A stretch of DNA of 20,410 nt from Hypsibius dujardini (lineage: Eukaryota > Tardigrada > Eutardigrada > Parachela > Hypsibiidae): NCBI GenBank assembly GCA_001579985.1, contig LRSR01011849.1, positions 1-20,410 of the forward strand. The letters run 5' to 3'. Made by a program: the position numbers and the translations under genes. Under the pieces are notes generated by a model. It was not told the DNA's origin, ran no database searches, and was given only the letters and a program-made list of their open reading frames with translations. Below are positions 9,101 to 17,500 of the stretch, piece after piece (position 1 is the stretch's first letter; every line of letters begins with the position of its first letter).

Positions 9101-12100
9101 TTATAACTCCGTCTACTGACATCTGAATAATAATTAGCTCATGCCAGTTATATTAAGAGTCATCAAAGAGAAAGATTATTTACTGGAAAGCTGCTTTGTT
9201 AGTTTTAGTACAGCTTAGTTTTTCATCCCTACAGGTCAGCGTGGATGGGATGCATGGGGATGACCTGAAAGAGAACCAAGTGGTGGTGAGTAATTTTGTC
9301 GGGGCGCCGACTAAAGGAGCGTCGGTTTTGGATCTGCTGTTTCGCGTGACGGTCCGGGAGCCGACGACGATGGGCGCGGTGTCAGCAGCTGCTACTCATA
9401 AGGTCGAACTGGCCAAGGTGTTGAACCGTCATCCGGAAAAATTATCCCAGGTACGAATTACTGCACAAAAACAACCTTACGATTTACAAAGTAAGCTCGA
9501 GTACTCAGCACATATTTAATAAAGCCACTATTTCATAAGGGCTGTGGTGGTCAATTACAGGAACCCAATTAATCTTGTCTTCTTACTACTTTCCGTTGTA
9601 CCGAAGAGTAGACATAGTTTACAACGCTTGTGGTAAATATGTGACTTCTTTGCCACTTCAGTTCTCTACTCGAATTCAACAAATATTATTTTGGGGCATT
9701 AGCATTACTCACCAGGGATTTACTCCACTCTCCTAATCAAATTTATTTATTTCTGTTTGGTGTTACCGATGCATTTTCATCAAATAATTACAGCTCCGTG
9801 GAGAAAATCATCGGCGAGAGACCACATCTCCCATTCAAAAAATAAAAACGGCCCCTTGCTAGTACAAGGAGAGCGCTTCTTATGTTACCGTATTAAACTT
9901 CAATTGACCGCTGAATTTACTTTCTTTACCTTTTTTGCTGCAGATTCTTATGTTCTATGCAAGTTCAGCAAACACCAAACAGAAATGAATCAATTTGACT
10001 GGGAGGATTTGAATTCAACTCGCGCGCTTTTCCAGGCTGTTCACATGATGCAGGAATTTTGTGCTTTAACGTGGAAACTGTAAACAGCAGCCTGGTTTTT
10101 CCAAAATGTCGGGAACTAATGGATTGAATGATTGATTGATTAATTGATTGAAAAAATAGATTTGAAAGTGCTGAAAATGTGCGCACATGTCAAGAATTGC
10201 CGAGGTGGTCGTGTGTAAATGCAAGACCCCTGCATACACATAGACACATGACCGAAATACTTGGCTGACCAATTGAAGCCACTTGTCTCGATCGTTGTGT
10301 GAAGCAAGTCAGCGAACGAGCCAAAGGGATTGACTCGGTGCGCCAAGCATTCTATTCGTGTGTGTTCTGTTCTATACTTGTTCCAGCAGCCTGAAACTTC
10401 TGTTTTCAAAAAATAAATTTAATAGAAAAAGGAAACTCCTGCACACTACCGTTTAAAAAACCGATTCTATTTTATTGATTATTTTAATACGGTTTCAGTT
10501 TTTCATTAATAAATAACTCGTTACTCTAAAGTATACTGGTACTATACTGTAGTACACATCCTAATACACAAAACTAATACAAATTAGTATAGAAGTTGTT
10601 ATATTATTGTTAACTTTGTATTATTATATTATATCAGTCTTATTTGTGTAGTACATATCAATTGACCACTCACTATTAATTAAATTAGAATACGAATCAA
10701 TACAAAAATTAGCATACAAATTAAAAAAATAATTCTCAAACAAAGTAAACTTTATAGTCGTACACAAACTCATCTGCGCTTCCAGATTTAAAGCCGCGTT
10801 TAATAGCATGCGAATTCTACTTGAACCAAATGCTACTCATCAACTGCTAATATTCCAAATTTATACACTTCATTTGCACTGAGATATAACGAATGCCATA
10901 GAAGTAGCGCGTATTACTTAGTATGAGCCCTTCTAATTACGCTTGCAGGACCCCAACGATCTGCCGGTGAAACCAGCAGCCTTTTGCGCCGCCTTCCCGT
11001 TTCACTTCATGTTCGACCGGAACCTGCAGCTTCAACAGATGGGCGTCGGTCTGCTGCGTATCTTCTCCTCCATGCTGGCCACTGACCTCTCCGTCTTAAC
11101 CTACTTCAACATCATCTCTCCACGCCTCGAACCGGTCACTTTCGACAAGATCATGCTGACCATGCACGTGCCCTTCCGGCTTGCGCTCCGTGAGATCCAG
11201 AGTAGTCAACAGCAGAACCTCCAGGTAACGTCTCCTAATAATGTTTATCTAAATGCGTAGAGGACATGTTTATTGCTTTACTTAAAATTCAAATTATCAT
11301 TTGCTGATCGTTTTTTTAAATTAAGTAGAATGTTCATGCAGAAATATATATACTAAGAATATTTACCTATTTTAAATAATTATAATGTCAATGTTATTCC
11401 TGCAATGAAACCGATATTTCAAATGAATACTGCGTAGAGAGTGAATTAGAAGATAGTTTAAAAAAGTAGTATCAAATAGTTTTGAGGTTTTGACACAGAT
11501 AAAAATATGACAGTAGTTTTCTTGAATGCAAACGATATTTAAGCAAATAGTCACTAAACATAAATTAACAATTTTATTATCATTGGGAAATGATCTTTCA
11601 ACAACGCAATTTCGACAGGGCATGGAACTTAAAGGTCAGATGCACTACTGCCCTGAATCGGCTCTGATGATCTTCATCGGGTCCCCGGTGGTAGAGAAGC
11701 TGGAGGAGCTGACTGGACGGGGCCTGTACATTTCGGACATTCCCATCCATGATGCAACACGGGATGTGATTTTGGTGGGGGAGCAAACCAAGGCGCAGGA
11801 CGGGCTGAAGAAACGGATGGACAAGCTCAAAACGAGCATCGAGGAGGCCAATCGTGCGGTTGAGGATGAGCGACAGAAAAATGTCGACCTGCTGCATTTG
11901 ATTTTCCCTCCAGGTTAGTGATCCCCATGGACGTTTACCTTTGCGCTAAGATCAAAAGTAACATTTGGCATAGACTAATAGTAAAAATTATAAGCATAAA
12001 AATGAGAGAGAAATGCATCAAACTAACTTAGTCTTAACGAATAATTTGACGCGATTTCTTGGCCGTGGAAGTAATTGTTCAGCAGAAATGCATGGGTGAA

Positions 12101-15100
12101 AAACAAAAACATTTCACAAAGGTGCGGATCGGGCCTCATGCGAAAGTTCTCGTAGAAAATTGGGATTACTGCAGCGTAACAACGCAAAGACGGAATTCCA
12201 CAACAATGTTATACCAATGTTCAGCGCCTCCTGAGGCGCGATCAGCATGATAAAACTAAAAAACAAAGTATGAAAATCAATTTACAACAACCAATTTTGT
12301 TTCTTATTCAATCAAAGAACCAGGGATAAAATAATTTTATTTTGCATCTTTTAGGGACTAAAATTTTGAACTTTAATTTAATTTGAAGTTAGTTAACTGA
12401 TTTTATAGTTACTGTATATTTTTCCCATTAATTTTTTTATTGACAAACATTTGGTAGTTTAGTTTGGTTTTGTGCTACTCCTCACGGTGCTTGTTTTTCG
12501 CAGAGGTGGCACGGAAGTTGTGGCTCGGACAGACTGTCGAGGCGGAAACAATTGACGACGTGACGATGCTGTTCAGCGACATTGTCGGATTCACAGCCAT
12601 TTGCGGTATTGCCACTCCAATGATGGTACGCTTAGTTGACATGCATTCTACATATTTTACGTGGTCTCCTTCAGATTTGGCTGTAAAAGTGCTTTGCGCA
12701 ATTCCGGACTACGTTTAACCCAGGTGTTATTGTTCCATTGGACAGGTCATCGACATGCTGAACAGGCTGTACACGCGATTCGACGCTGAAACCGTCATCT
12801 GCGACGTCTACAAGGTGCATGATTAGTTTGATTATTATCAGACTAATAAGATGATAAGGAAAAGCTTTTGGGAGGAGGCAGTTAAGAACCAGTCGTTGCG
12901 AGTTATGTTTCAAAAAAAGAAGGCTGTTGTCCAAGTTCGTAATTTTCTATTAATTCATTACCGTGTCGAGAAAAAGGTTAGAGACAAATATAGGTTTTTG
13001 AGGCCGAGTAAATCCCCGACTAATTTTTGAAATGTGGCGTCCCAGTGGAAATTGATTAAAAATGTCATGAGCCTATAATAATTTAATCTACGTAATCTAC
13101 GCAAACGATTGGAAGCTTATACAGCGCTTGTATTAGTACTGGTGCGGATGAAAATCCAAGTTACTTAACTTGCCCTAAAAATACATCCTCCCGAGTTTCG
13201 GGGAGCATTCCTCTTTCGCTCCTTTTGCAGACTCTTATTTCACTGGGTTTTGTTAACAGCTGGAAACGATTGGGGATGCTTTTATCTGCGTTGGTGGTCT
13301 GCATAATCGTCCGGCGCCGTGGCACGCCCAATGCGTGGCCTGGATGGCATTGAAGATGATGGGTCTGGCTAAGCAGGAGATTGCACCGGACGGGAATACC
13401 ATTAAAGTATACGCGCGCTGCGTTGGTTTTTTGCTTTGCGAATCCCCCTCAATCGGGGTGGATTAAGTGAGGATTTCCGGCAAATTTATTATTGTGTTCT
13501 GTGTGACACAGATGCGGATTGGACTGCATACCGGCTCGGTGCTGGCCGGGGTGGTCGGAATAAAAATGCCACGCTATTGCTTATTCGGTAAACGGCAAAT
13601 TGCTACTCCACAAAATGTTAAATTGTTTGTGAAAAATTGAAAGCAGCTTTGTATAAGTATTTTTAACAGATCTTTTCAATGGCTTTCAAACTGACTTTAC
13701 TTTTTTAATAAAATACATTTTTATTTTACTTAAAGCCAAATAAATAAATCAATATTTAAAAGCATATTTATATTTAACATCAGTAATTTTACTTTTGCAA
13801 TTGTGACATCTTACCGGTAGATGAAAAATATGTTCAGTATTCTGTAAATTGTATTGTGTTATTTAAATAACAATAAATTGAAACAAAGTTTTTGGAACGT
13901 ATTTTTTGATCCGTATCAATTAATCTAATATAAATAAATGAATAAAAGGGTTGAAACTACAATTGTTTCCACATTCGTTGCAGGTAATAACGTAACAATT
14001 GCCAACAAATTCGAATCCGGCAGCGAACCCGAAAGGATCAATGTCAGCCCGACCACTTACAAGTATGAAAGTTGAACCTAATTCACCGCACCTCTTGGTT
14101 TCCCAAAGAAGTAATTTAGTATGAGACAATTACAGATTTTGAAAGGTTTGACGAAGTCAATAGACAAGCCGCATCTGCTAATAATTATAATTATTATTAT
14201 TTCCCCTCCTTTGCCGCTCATTAATCAAAGCTTACCTGATTTATTTATTGGTGTGATATAATGGTCACCATGTACAAAACTGCCCTGAAAAGCACGATGA
14301 GCAATCTCTATGAAGCTTGCATGTCTGACCCACTGTTTCATAGATGTGTAATGTTGAGGAACATTCACAAATTATTTACCTCGCGTGATCGTGTACAGAA
14401 AACATTTGTTCTCTACCAGAAACGTGAATCAAATCATCCAAAGTTAACGTTTCAAGCATTGTTGAAGATTTCGTCAGGACGTTAATTTTTTTAGCGTTGT
14501 CAGCATGCTTAATACATGAAATCCATAGTTTGTGTATGGTCTATATGATCAAACCAGAGTAAATTGATTCACGATGTATTACTCTGTAATTAATTGTCAT
14601 TTGAATTTGAATTGGTTGTAATTTGTTATTCAATTAATTTATACTTAAATAATTACTTCAAAAGAGCCAAATCGCAATTCAAATTACATTTAACATTGAA
14701 GTTCGATATTTTTTCACAATAATACCATAAAAGGTATAAACAACATTGGTAGCAATTCTCTTACAGTCATTTTAAGTAATTATTTGAAAATTGATTGGGA
14801 CTGTCACAATTACTGCAGGCATTAAAACTGAAATACCCACGAGTGATGTCTTTATTGGACGTTTAGACACGCAAAATTTCAGTCACTGAAGACGTCTCAC
14901 TATTGCAATTGTGCGTCTTTAAATTTATAAATACGTATAGATGATAATATAAAAAATATATAAAAATATGTATAAATTTATATGTAAATTTACATATAGA
15001 TATATACATAAATTTATAAAAATGTATATAAATTTGTAAATTTGTAAATAAAGTCAAATACCTGACTTTCTCCATCTGAACTTTCTTCCTTCACTCCCTT

Positions 15101-15378
15101 GTATTTGTTTGCTACATAGATTACTGGTGAAGACTAAGGGCTTCCTGATGACGGCCCGCGCACGCAGCTGTTTGCCGAAAGGATTTCCGGCGGATGTGCC
15201 CGGCACTTGCCATTTTCTGGAACACTACAAGCATCCATCAGTTTCGGTGGACAAAGACGGCGCGGAAGTCGATCACATTTCCCTCGGTCTGAGTGAGCTC
15301 AACGTTGGCGCGCAGAACCATCATCATTCAGCCACAACTACCACTACCACTACTACTACCACTGGAGCAGGACGCTAA
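5911..15378 (+). CDS. GUCY1A1: soluble guanylate cyclase alpha subunit (NO receptor chain)
   Basis: This is the cytosolic chain that pairs with beta to convert GTP to cGMP on NO binding. Thirteen exons (5911-6108, 7046-7116, 7184-7305, 7796-8112, 9235-9450, 10949-11224, 11619-11913, 12504-12625, 12746-12814, 13260-13406, 13512-13587, 13984-14062, 15120-15378) total 2247 nt; all junctions are GT-AG and all phases agree. The 748-residue product has H-NOX at ~45-235, HNOBA/PAS at ~308-455 ([18 protein letters not shown]), a coiled coil at ~456-495 ([17 protein letters not shown]) and a cyclase domain at ~499-690. Metal-binding Asp524 (FSDIVGF) and Asp568 (ETIGDA) are present. Thr641 and Lys645 stand where beta has its transition-state Asn and Arg, which is the alpha pattern, so it needs a beta partner. 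The start is supported by the conserved Cys-Pro-Phe after Met (fly MACPF) and a Kozak A at -3. It is longer than human alpha1 (690) because of loops and a Thr-rich tail. The H-NOX His175 is unusual (see findings). Confidence 0.95.
6109..7045 (+). other. guanylate cyclase alpha intron 1
   Basis: 937 nt, AT-rich, GTAAGC to TTTCAG. No second gene was seen; minus-strand open frames near 6541-6738 and 6765-7136 are AT-rich and unrecognised. Confidence 0.7.
7046..7116 (+). CDS. GUCY1A1: guanylate cyclase alpha exon 2 (residues 67-90)
   Basis: The acceptor is CTCATTTCAG. It encodes [20 protein letters not shown] then ATL, aligning with the fly alpha segment NEDLNTAVTSLVAKY. The 71-nt exon ends in phase 2 at GTAAGC. 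The other two frames across it are open by chance. Confidence 0.8.
7184..7305 (+). CDS. GUCY1A1: guanylate cyclase alpha exon 3 (residues 90-131)
   Basis: There are two nearby acceptors, TTGCAG at 7166 and CTGACAG at 7183; only the second keeps the frame. It encodes [15 protein letters not shown], a Gly-rich loop, then [15 protein letters not shown]. It ends in phase 1 at GTAAGT. Confidence 0.85.
7306..7795 (+). other. guanylate cyclase alpha intron 3
   Basis: 490 nt, AT-rich, GTAAGT to CGGTAG. Nothing else is supported in it. Confidence 0.75.
7796..8112 (+). CDS. GUCY1A1: guanylate cyclase alpha exon 4, core of H-NOX domain
   Basis: Residues 131-236. [15 protein letters not shown] continues the H-NOX fold, followed by [20 protein letters not shown]. 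The His in LDCFHGHL sits in register with beta1 His105 (LDALHDHL). Tyr207 in IQYATD lies near the YxSxR heme-propionate motif, but the strict motif is missing. [15 protein letters not shown] matches the last H-NOX helix and strand. The weak acceptor TTTCGGTAG is chosen because it completes a Gly codon. Confidence 0.9.
8169..8296. repeat. AT-rich tandem tract (AATTGTTAA units)
   Basis: Repeated AATTGTTAAATTGTT units. A 22-nt block at 8171-8192 recurs exactly at 8271-8292, 100 nt away. It is low-complexity expansion within intron 4. Confidence 0.75.
8880..9126. repeat. diverged dispersed repeat, copy 1 (intronic)
   Basis: By eye it shares ordered blocks with 15810-16128: GATTTTAAGAAAA, AATTCAAT, GG(T/C)ATCAGC, CTTTTTTGG-like, CAGGGGsCGGAGCT-like, CTCCG and GACATCT. 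The core 9034-9118 begins CAGGGGCGGAGCTT and ends ACTCCGTCTACTG, so its ends are roughly inverted, as in hAT-type elements. Confidence 0.5.
9235..9450 (+). CDS. GUCY1A1: guanylate cyclase alpha exon 5 (residues 237-308)
   Basis: The acceptor CCCTACAG is followed by [20 protein letters not shown]. It encodes the variable linker between H-NOX and the PAS-like domain, including [13 protein letters not shown] and a His/Lys-rich end. 216 nt, phase 0 on both sides. Confidence 0.85.
9451..10948 (+). other. guanylate cyclase alpha intron 5
   Basis: 1498 nt, GTACGA to TTGCAG, the longest intron of the gene. It contains an ATTGATTG tandem tract at 10121-10151. Open frames at 9757-10083 and 10140-10409 look like chance; no RNA gene was recognised. 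Confidence 0.75.
10121..10151. repeat. GATT tetranucleotide microsatellite
   Basis: An imperfect run of ATTGATTGATTAATTGATTG in alpha intron 5. The same motif (TCAATCAATC) appears on the other strand around the septin exons near 2184, 2623 and 3172. Confidence 0.6.
10949..11224 (+). CDS. GUCY1A1: guanylate cyclase alpha exon 6, start of HNOBA domain
   Basis: Residues 309-400. The motif [17 protein letters not shown] is the diagnostic opening of the HNOBA/PAS domain (human alpha FPFHFMFD). [11 protein letters not shown] and [17 protein letters not shown] follow. Acceptor GCTTGCAG, donor GTAACG, phase 0 both ends. Confidence 0.92.
11225..11618 (+). other. guanylate cyclase alpha intron 6
   Basis: 394 nt, very AT-rich, GTAACG to CGACAG. 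Nothing else seen. Confidence 0.75.
11619..11913 (+). CDS. GUCY1A1: guanylate cyclase alpha exon 7, HNOBA end and coiled coil
   Basis: Residues 401-499. [34 protein letters not shown] and [20 protein letters not shown] are alpha-type (AQDGLKKR is absent from beta chains). The heptad-like helix runs to [11 protein letters not shown]. The donor is GTTAGT; the last base starts the Glu of EVARKLW. Confidence 0.95.
11914..12503 (+). other. guanylate cyclase alpha intron 7
   Basis: 590 nt, GTTAGT to TCGCAG. It contains a GC-richer island at about 12059-12250 that is open in one frame and a perfect hairpin GCGCCTC-CT-GAGGCGC near 12224-12239. Function unknown. Confidence 0.7.
12504..12625 (+). CDS. 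GUCY1A1: guanylate cyclase alpha exon 8, cyclase metal site 1
   Basis: Residues 499-539. [20 protein letters not shown] opens the class III cyclase domain. [14 protein letters not shown] carries metal-binding Asp524. Donor GTACGC, phase 0. Confidence 0.95.
12746..12814 (+). CDS. GUCY1A1: guanylate cyclase alpha exon 9 (residues 540-562)
   Basis: A 69-nt exon encoding [20 protein letters not shown] then VYK. It starts after TTGGACAG and ends at a GTGCAT donor. It bridges metal site 1 and metal site 2 in the cyclase fold. Confidence 0.9.
12815..13259 (+). other. guanylate cyclase alpha intron 9
   Basis: 445 nt, GTGCAT to TAACAG; no other feature recognised. Confidence 0.75.
13260..13406 (+). 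CDS. GUCY1A1: guanylate cyclase alpha exon 10, cyclase metal site 2
   Basis: Residues 563-611. [15 protein letters not shown] holds metal-binding Asp568. The usual motif is VETIGDAY, so Val to Leu and Tyr to Phe are conservative oddities. It continues with [14 protein letters not shown]. Phase 0 both ends. Confidence 0.93.
13512..13587 (+). CDS. GUCY1A1: guanylate cyclase alpha exon 11 (residues 612-637)
   Basis: [16 protein letters not shown] and KMPRYCLF are hallmark class III cyclase motifs. It ends in phase 1 inside the Gly codon at GTAAAC. Confidence 0.95.
13588..13983 (+). other. guanylate cyclase alpha intron 11
   Basis: 396 nt, strongly AT-rich, GTAAAC to TTGCAG; no other feature recognised. 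Confidence 0.75.
13984..14062 (+). CDS. GUCY1A1: guanylate cyclase alpha exon 12 (residues 637-663)
   Basis: [16 protein letters not shown] then [11 protein letters not shown]. Thr641 and Lys645 replace the Asn and Arg used by the beta chain, as expected for alpha. The donor GTATGA at 14063 is chosen because it yields the Lys codon when joined to exon 13. Confidence 0.9.
14063..15119 (+). other. guanylate cyclase alpha intron 12
   Basis: 1057 nt, GTATGA to ACATAG. It includes a 74-codon ATG-initiated open frame at 14261-14485 that I do not recognise, and an AT tract at 14930-15055 with a perfect 20-bp palindrome at 14979-14998. Confidence 0.7.
14930..15055. repeat. AT-rich TATAAA/TTTATA tract with palindrome
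   Basis: Nearly pure A/T tract of TATAAATTTATA-like units. Positions 14979-14998 read TATATGTAAATTTACATATA, a perfect 20-bp palindrome. It is probably simple-sequence expansion. Confidence 0.65.
15120..15378 (+). CDS. GUCY1A1: guanylate cyclase alpha exon 13, C-terminus and stop
   Basis: Residues 663-748. [16 protein letters not shown], then [20 protein letters not shown], complete the cyclase domain. [14 protein letters not shown] matches the fly alpha tail. A His3 plus Thr10 low-complexity tail (ACN codons) ends GAGR-stop (TAA 15376-15378). Confidence 0.92.
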
Positions 15379-15700
15379 CTAACACTGCAACGCATTAAGT
15401 TAAGGCCCAAGACGATGTAAAGTGAGCAACGCGCAGAGATCCGGATCCCACATTCCAGATACAAAAGAAAGAGAGGGAGAGGGGCGTTAGAACTCAACAA
15501 AGGGAACCATTATTTACATAAGCAGTATATAAAAGAAAAGATGGTATTCATGTAGCGCTTCCTTGCCTAATATTTTGGGCGCATTGCCCGGTGTCTGTTC
15601 ATAAATCGTATAATATCATGGCCAGACAGTACGTCTACAGGCTTGTATCATCAAAATTCATATTTTCCTTGTTTTGGTGGTAATTAAATTGTTATTTAAC
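15379..15700 (+). other. GUCY1A1: likely 3' untranslated region of alpha gene
   Basis: Sequence following the TAA stop. No AATAAA occurs close by. The nearest variant signal is ATTAAA at 15683-15688; a canonical AATAAA lies further on at 16452-16457. Which one is used cannot be told from sequence. Confidence 0.35.
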
Positions 15701-15809
15701 CGGATTTTGCCTACGAGTTCTGTATAAAAAACAGTCTCCTAGGCGCAATCATGACTGAAAATGATGATATCCGTATATCGTAAACATCGGTGTCATTTTT
15801 CTCTGGAAC

Positions 15810-16128
15810 AACGACTGGAGAGCTGAGAAACGAGTTTTCCATGTGAAGCTTAACATTCTCCTAACTTGAGACGATTTTAAGAAAAGGAACCCAGATTGTC
15901 ACCGCTTTAAATTTCCTTAAACGAACTATAAGTATGATCATTTTAAAAATTAATTTAAAGAATTTTGACACTACACTTCAAAGCAGAATTCAATTTGATA
16001 TCAATTGGCATCAGCAGAATCTTTTTTGGACGGCAGGGGGCCAAGCTACGAGTCATCGTCGAGCCCGACCGGAAACTCACAAGAGATAATCCAGAAAGGA
16101 CACATAGCTCCGCCCCCCTCCGACATCT
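15810..16128. repeat. diverged dispersed repeat, copy 2 (3' of alpha gene)
   Basis: Ordered similarity to 8880-9126 in the same orientation. Its core starts CAGGGGGCCAAGCTAC at 16034 and ends TAGCTCCGCCCCCCTCCG before 16122, so its ends are imperfectly inverted and hAT-like. Both copies share the right flank ACATCT, so the shared unit is larger than the core. Confidence 0.5.
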
Positions 16129-16702
16129 AGAAATTTTGAGAGGGATAGTATCAAAATTCGTTAGATTAAATTATTCTGAAAAATGAAGTTTTTTAGCAGT
16201 AATATAATTTTGTCTCTGATGCACGTATCCTTTCATTTTATTCGCACATGGGTGCACGATGAGCGTAAACAAAATACATCGTGGATCCTACCGGCATAAG
16301 ACTCAATTGTCCCGCCCCACACTATAGAATCATCTGTCATTAAATGTCATCCACACCATTCATGGCGTACTGACAAAATACGCGGCACAAAAAAGGATAT
16401 TAGAATTTCCGGAGGGATTTGTGCGACAAACGTAACTTAAAACTGCTCTCTAATAAAACACATACACACGTAGTTTAACAACGTAGGATGTGAAAGGATT
16501 ACGGCCCAAATTTTTTAATGGCCTCACCCAATTATTATCGGAGCTTATTATATAAGCCATGGTTCCTTGAAGTACCATATTAAGGGCACACACATGGGAC
16601 ACATACATTGCAATTGAAGAGCAATAACTATATTTTTAAGGGCTCTCAAAAAGCGCAATCGAGAGGCAGCAACCCAGAACGAATTTTAATTTCCATACTA
16701 CA
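16129..16702. other. intergenic DNA between repeats
   Basis: About 570 nt with no supported gene. It contains AATAAA at 16452-16457, a possible distal polyadenylation signal of the alpha gene. Confidence 0.5.
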
Positions 16703-17050
16703 ATATGAGGGAAGGGTTCTGGAATAGGCCACTTGCCTTTCCTGTATTCTGGAATGGGCCACCCTGGAATTACAACTTCCACACAGGTTTTGGCCATCAT
16801 CAAGGTCCTAAACCACAGAAAATAATTGATGACCTCGGTGGAACGCGTATCAGATAAAAAGAAAAGTTGTGGGATCATGTTTAAAAAACGAAATTATTGG
16901 ACGGTTGGAAAAAGCTCACTACAGAGGTCGCTGATTATGCGGTGACTTATCTGTTTGGATTAATTTGCGACAGAGCGCCCCCTGCCACCCGTTGGCCCAT
17001 TCCAGGGTACGGAAATTCAAGTGACCCATTCCAGGGCCCTTCCCTCATAC
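16703..17050. repeat. foldback repeat with duplicated 30-bp arm units
   Basis: The left arm (16703-16765) reads ATATGAGGGAAGGG, TGGAATAGGCCACTTG, TGGAATGGGCCACCC. The right arm (16987-17050) is its inverted copy: CCCGTTGGCCCATTCCA, CAAGTGACCCATTCCA, CCCTTCCCTCATA. Each arm carries two copies of a ~30-bp unit centred on TGGAATRGGYCAC. The ~220-nt middle is single copy. It is probably a non-autonomous foldback or MITE-like element; no clear target duplication was seen. Confidence 0.6.
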
Positions 17051-17492
17051 TCGAAGGGCGTATATCATCCTATACACATATACTGTACATACGCATACAA
17101 GGGCTTTATGGATTGCCAATAGATCTACAACAAACACGGTCTCCCAAACCTAAATCAATTGTTTGTTCATTATATGGGGAAAGTACTGAGAGAGAGAGTG
17201 AGAGGCCAAAAAAGTGTTATATGAACCACTAATGACACTTTGATACAGCGCTTCGTCACACACTCCTGCACATCGCACAGAAATAGCCACGCACGCCCTA
17301 TTCTCAGTTCCCACGGCAAATATGCGGTCATTCTTGCGCGGATTTGTGTAGCAAAGTGGCAGTGTTTACAATTAATCCAGAAACCATTTCAATTTCCGCG
17401 TGACGGAAGGGTTTGTATGTATGGTTGTATGTGTAGCTCACAACAGCGTACACAAGGCTTCACACGAAACGACCTCTCAGCTGTTCCTAGCT
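17051..17492. other. intergenic DNA, no gene recognised
   Basis: About 440 nt between the foldback repeat and the hAT-like element. Open frames here have no recognisable product. Confidence 0.5.
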
Positions 17493-17500
17493 ACAGTATG

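Larger units (their letters stand above)
8113..9234 (+). other. guanylate cyclase alpha intron 4
   Basis: 1122 nt, GTCAGG to TACAG. It holds an AT-rich tandem tract at 8169-8296 and one copy of a diverged dispersed repeat at about 8880-9126. Confidence 0.75.

Noticed and set aside
12122-12152. [10 protein letters not shown] in intron 7, resembling [10 protein letters not shown] of exon 11 (possible exon duplication)
   Set aside because: Nucleotide identity does not extend beyond about 20 positions; most likely chance.
16897-17232. Open frame across the right arm of the foldback repeat with WPIPGYG-like peptide
   Set aside because: The peptide simply translates the repeat unit; the opposite arm gives the same peptide on the other strand.
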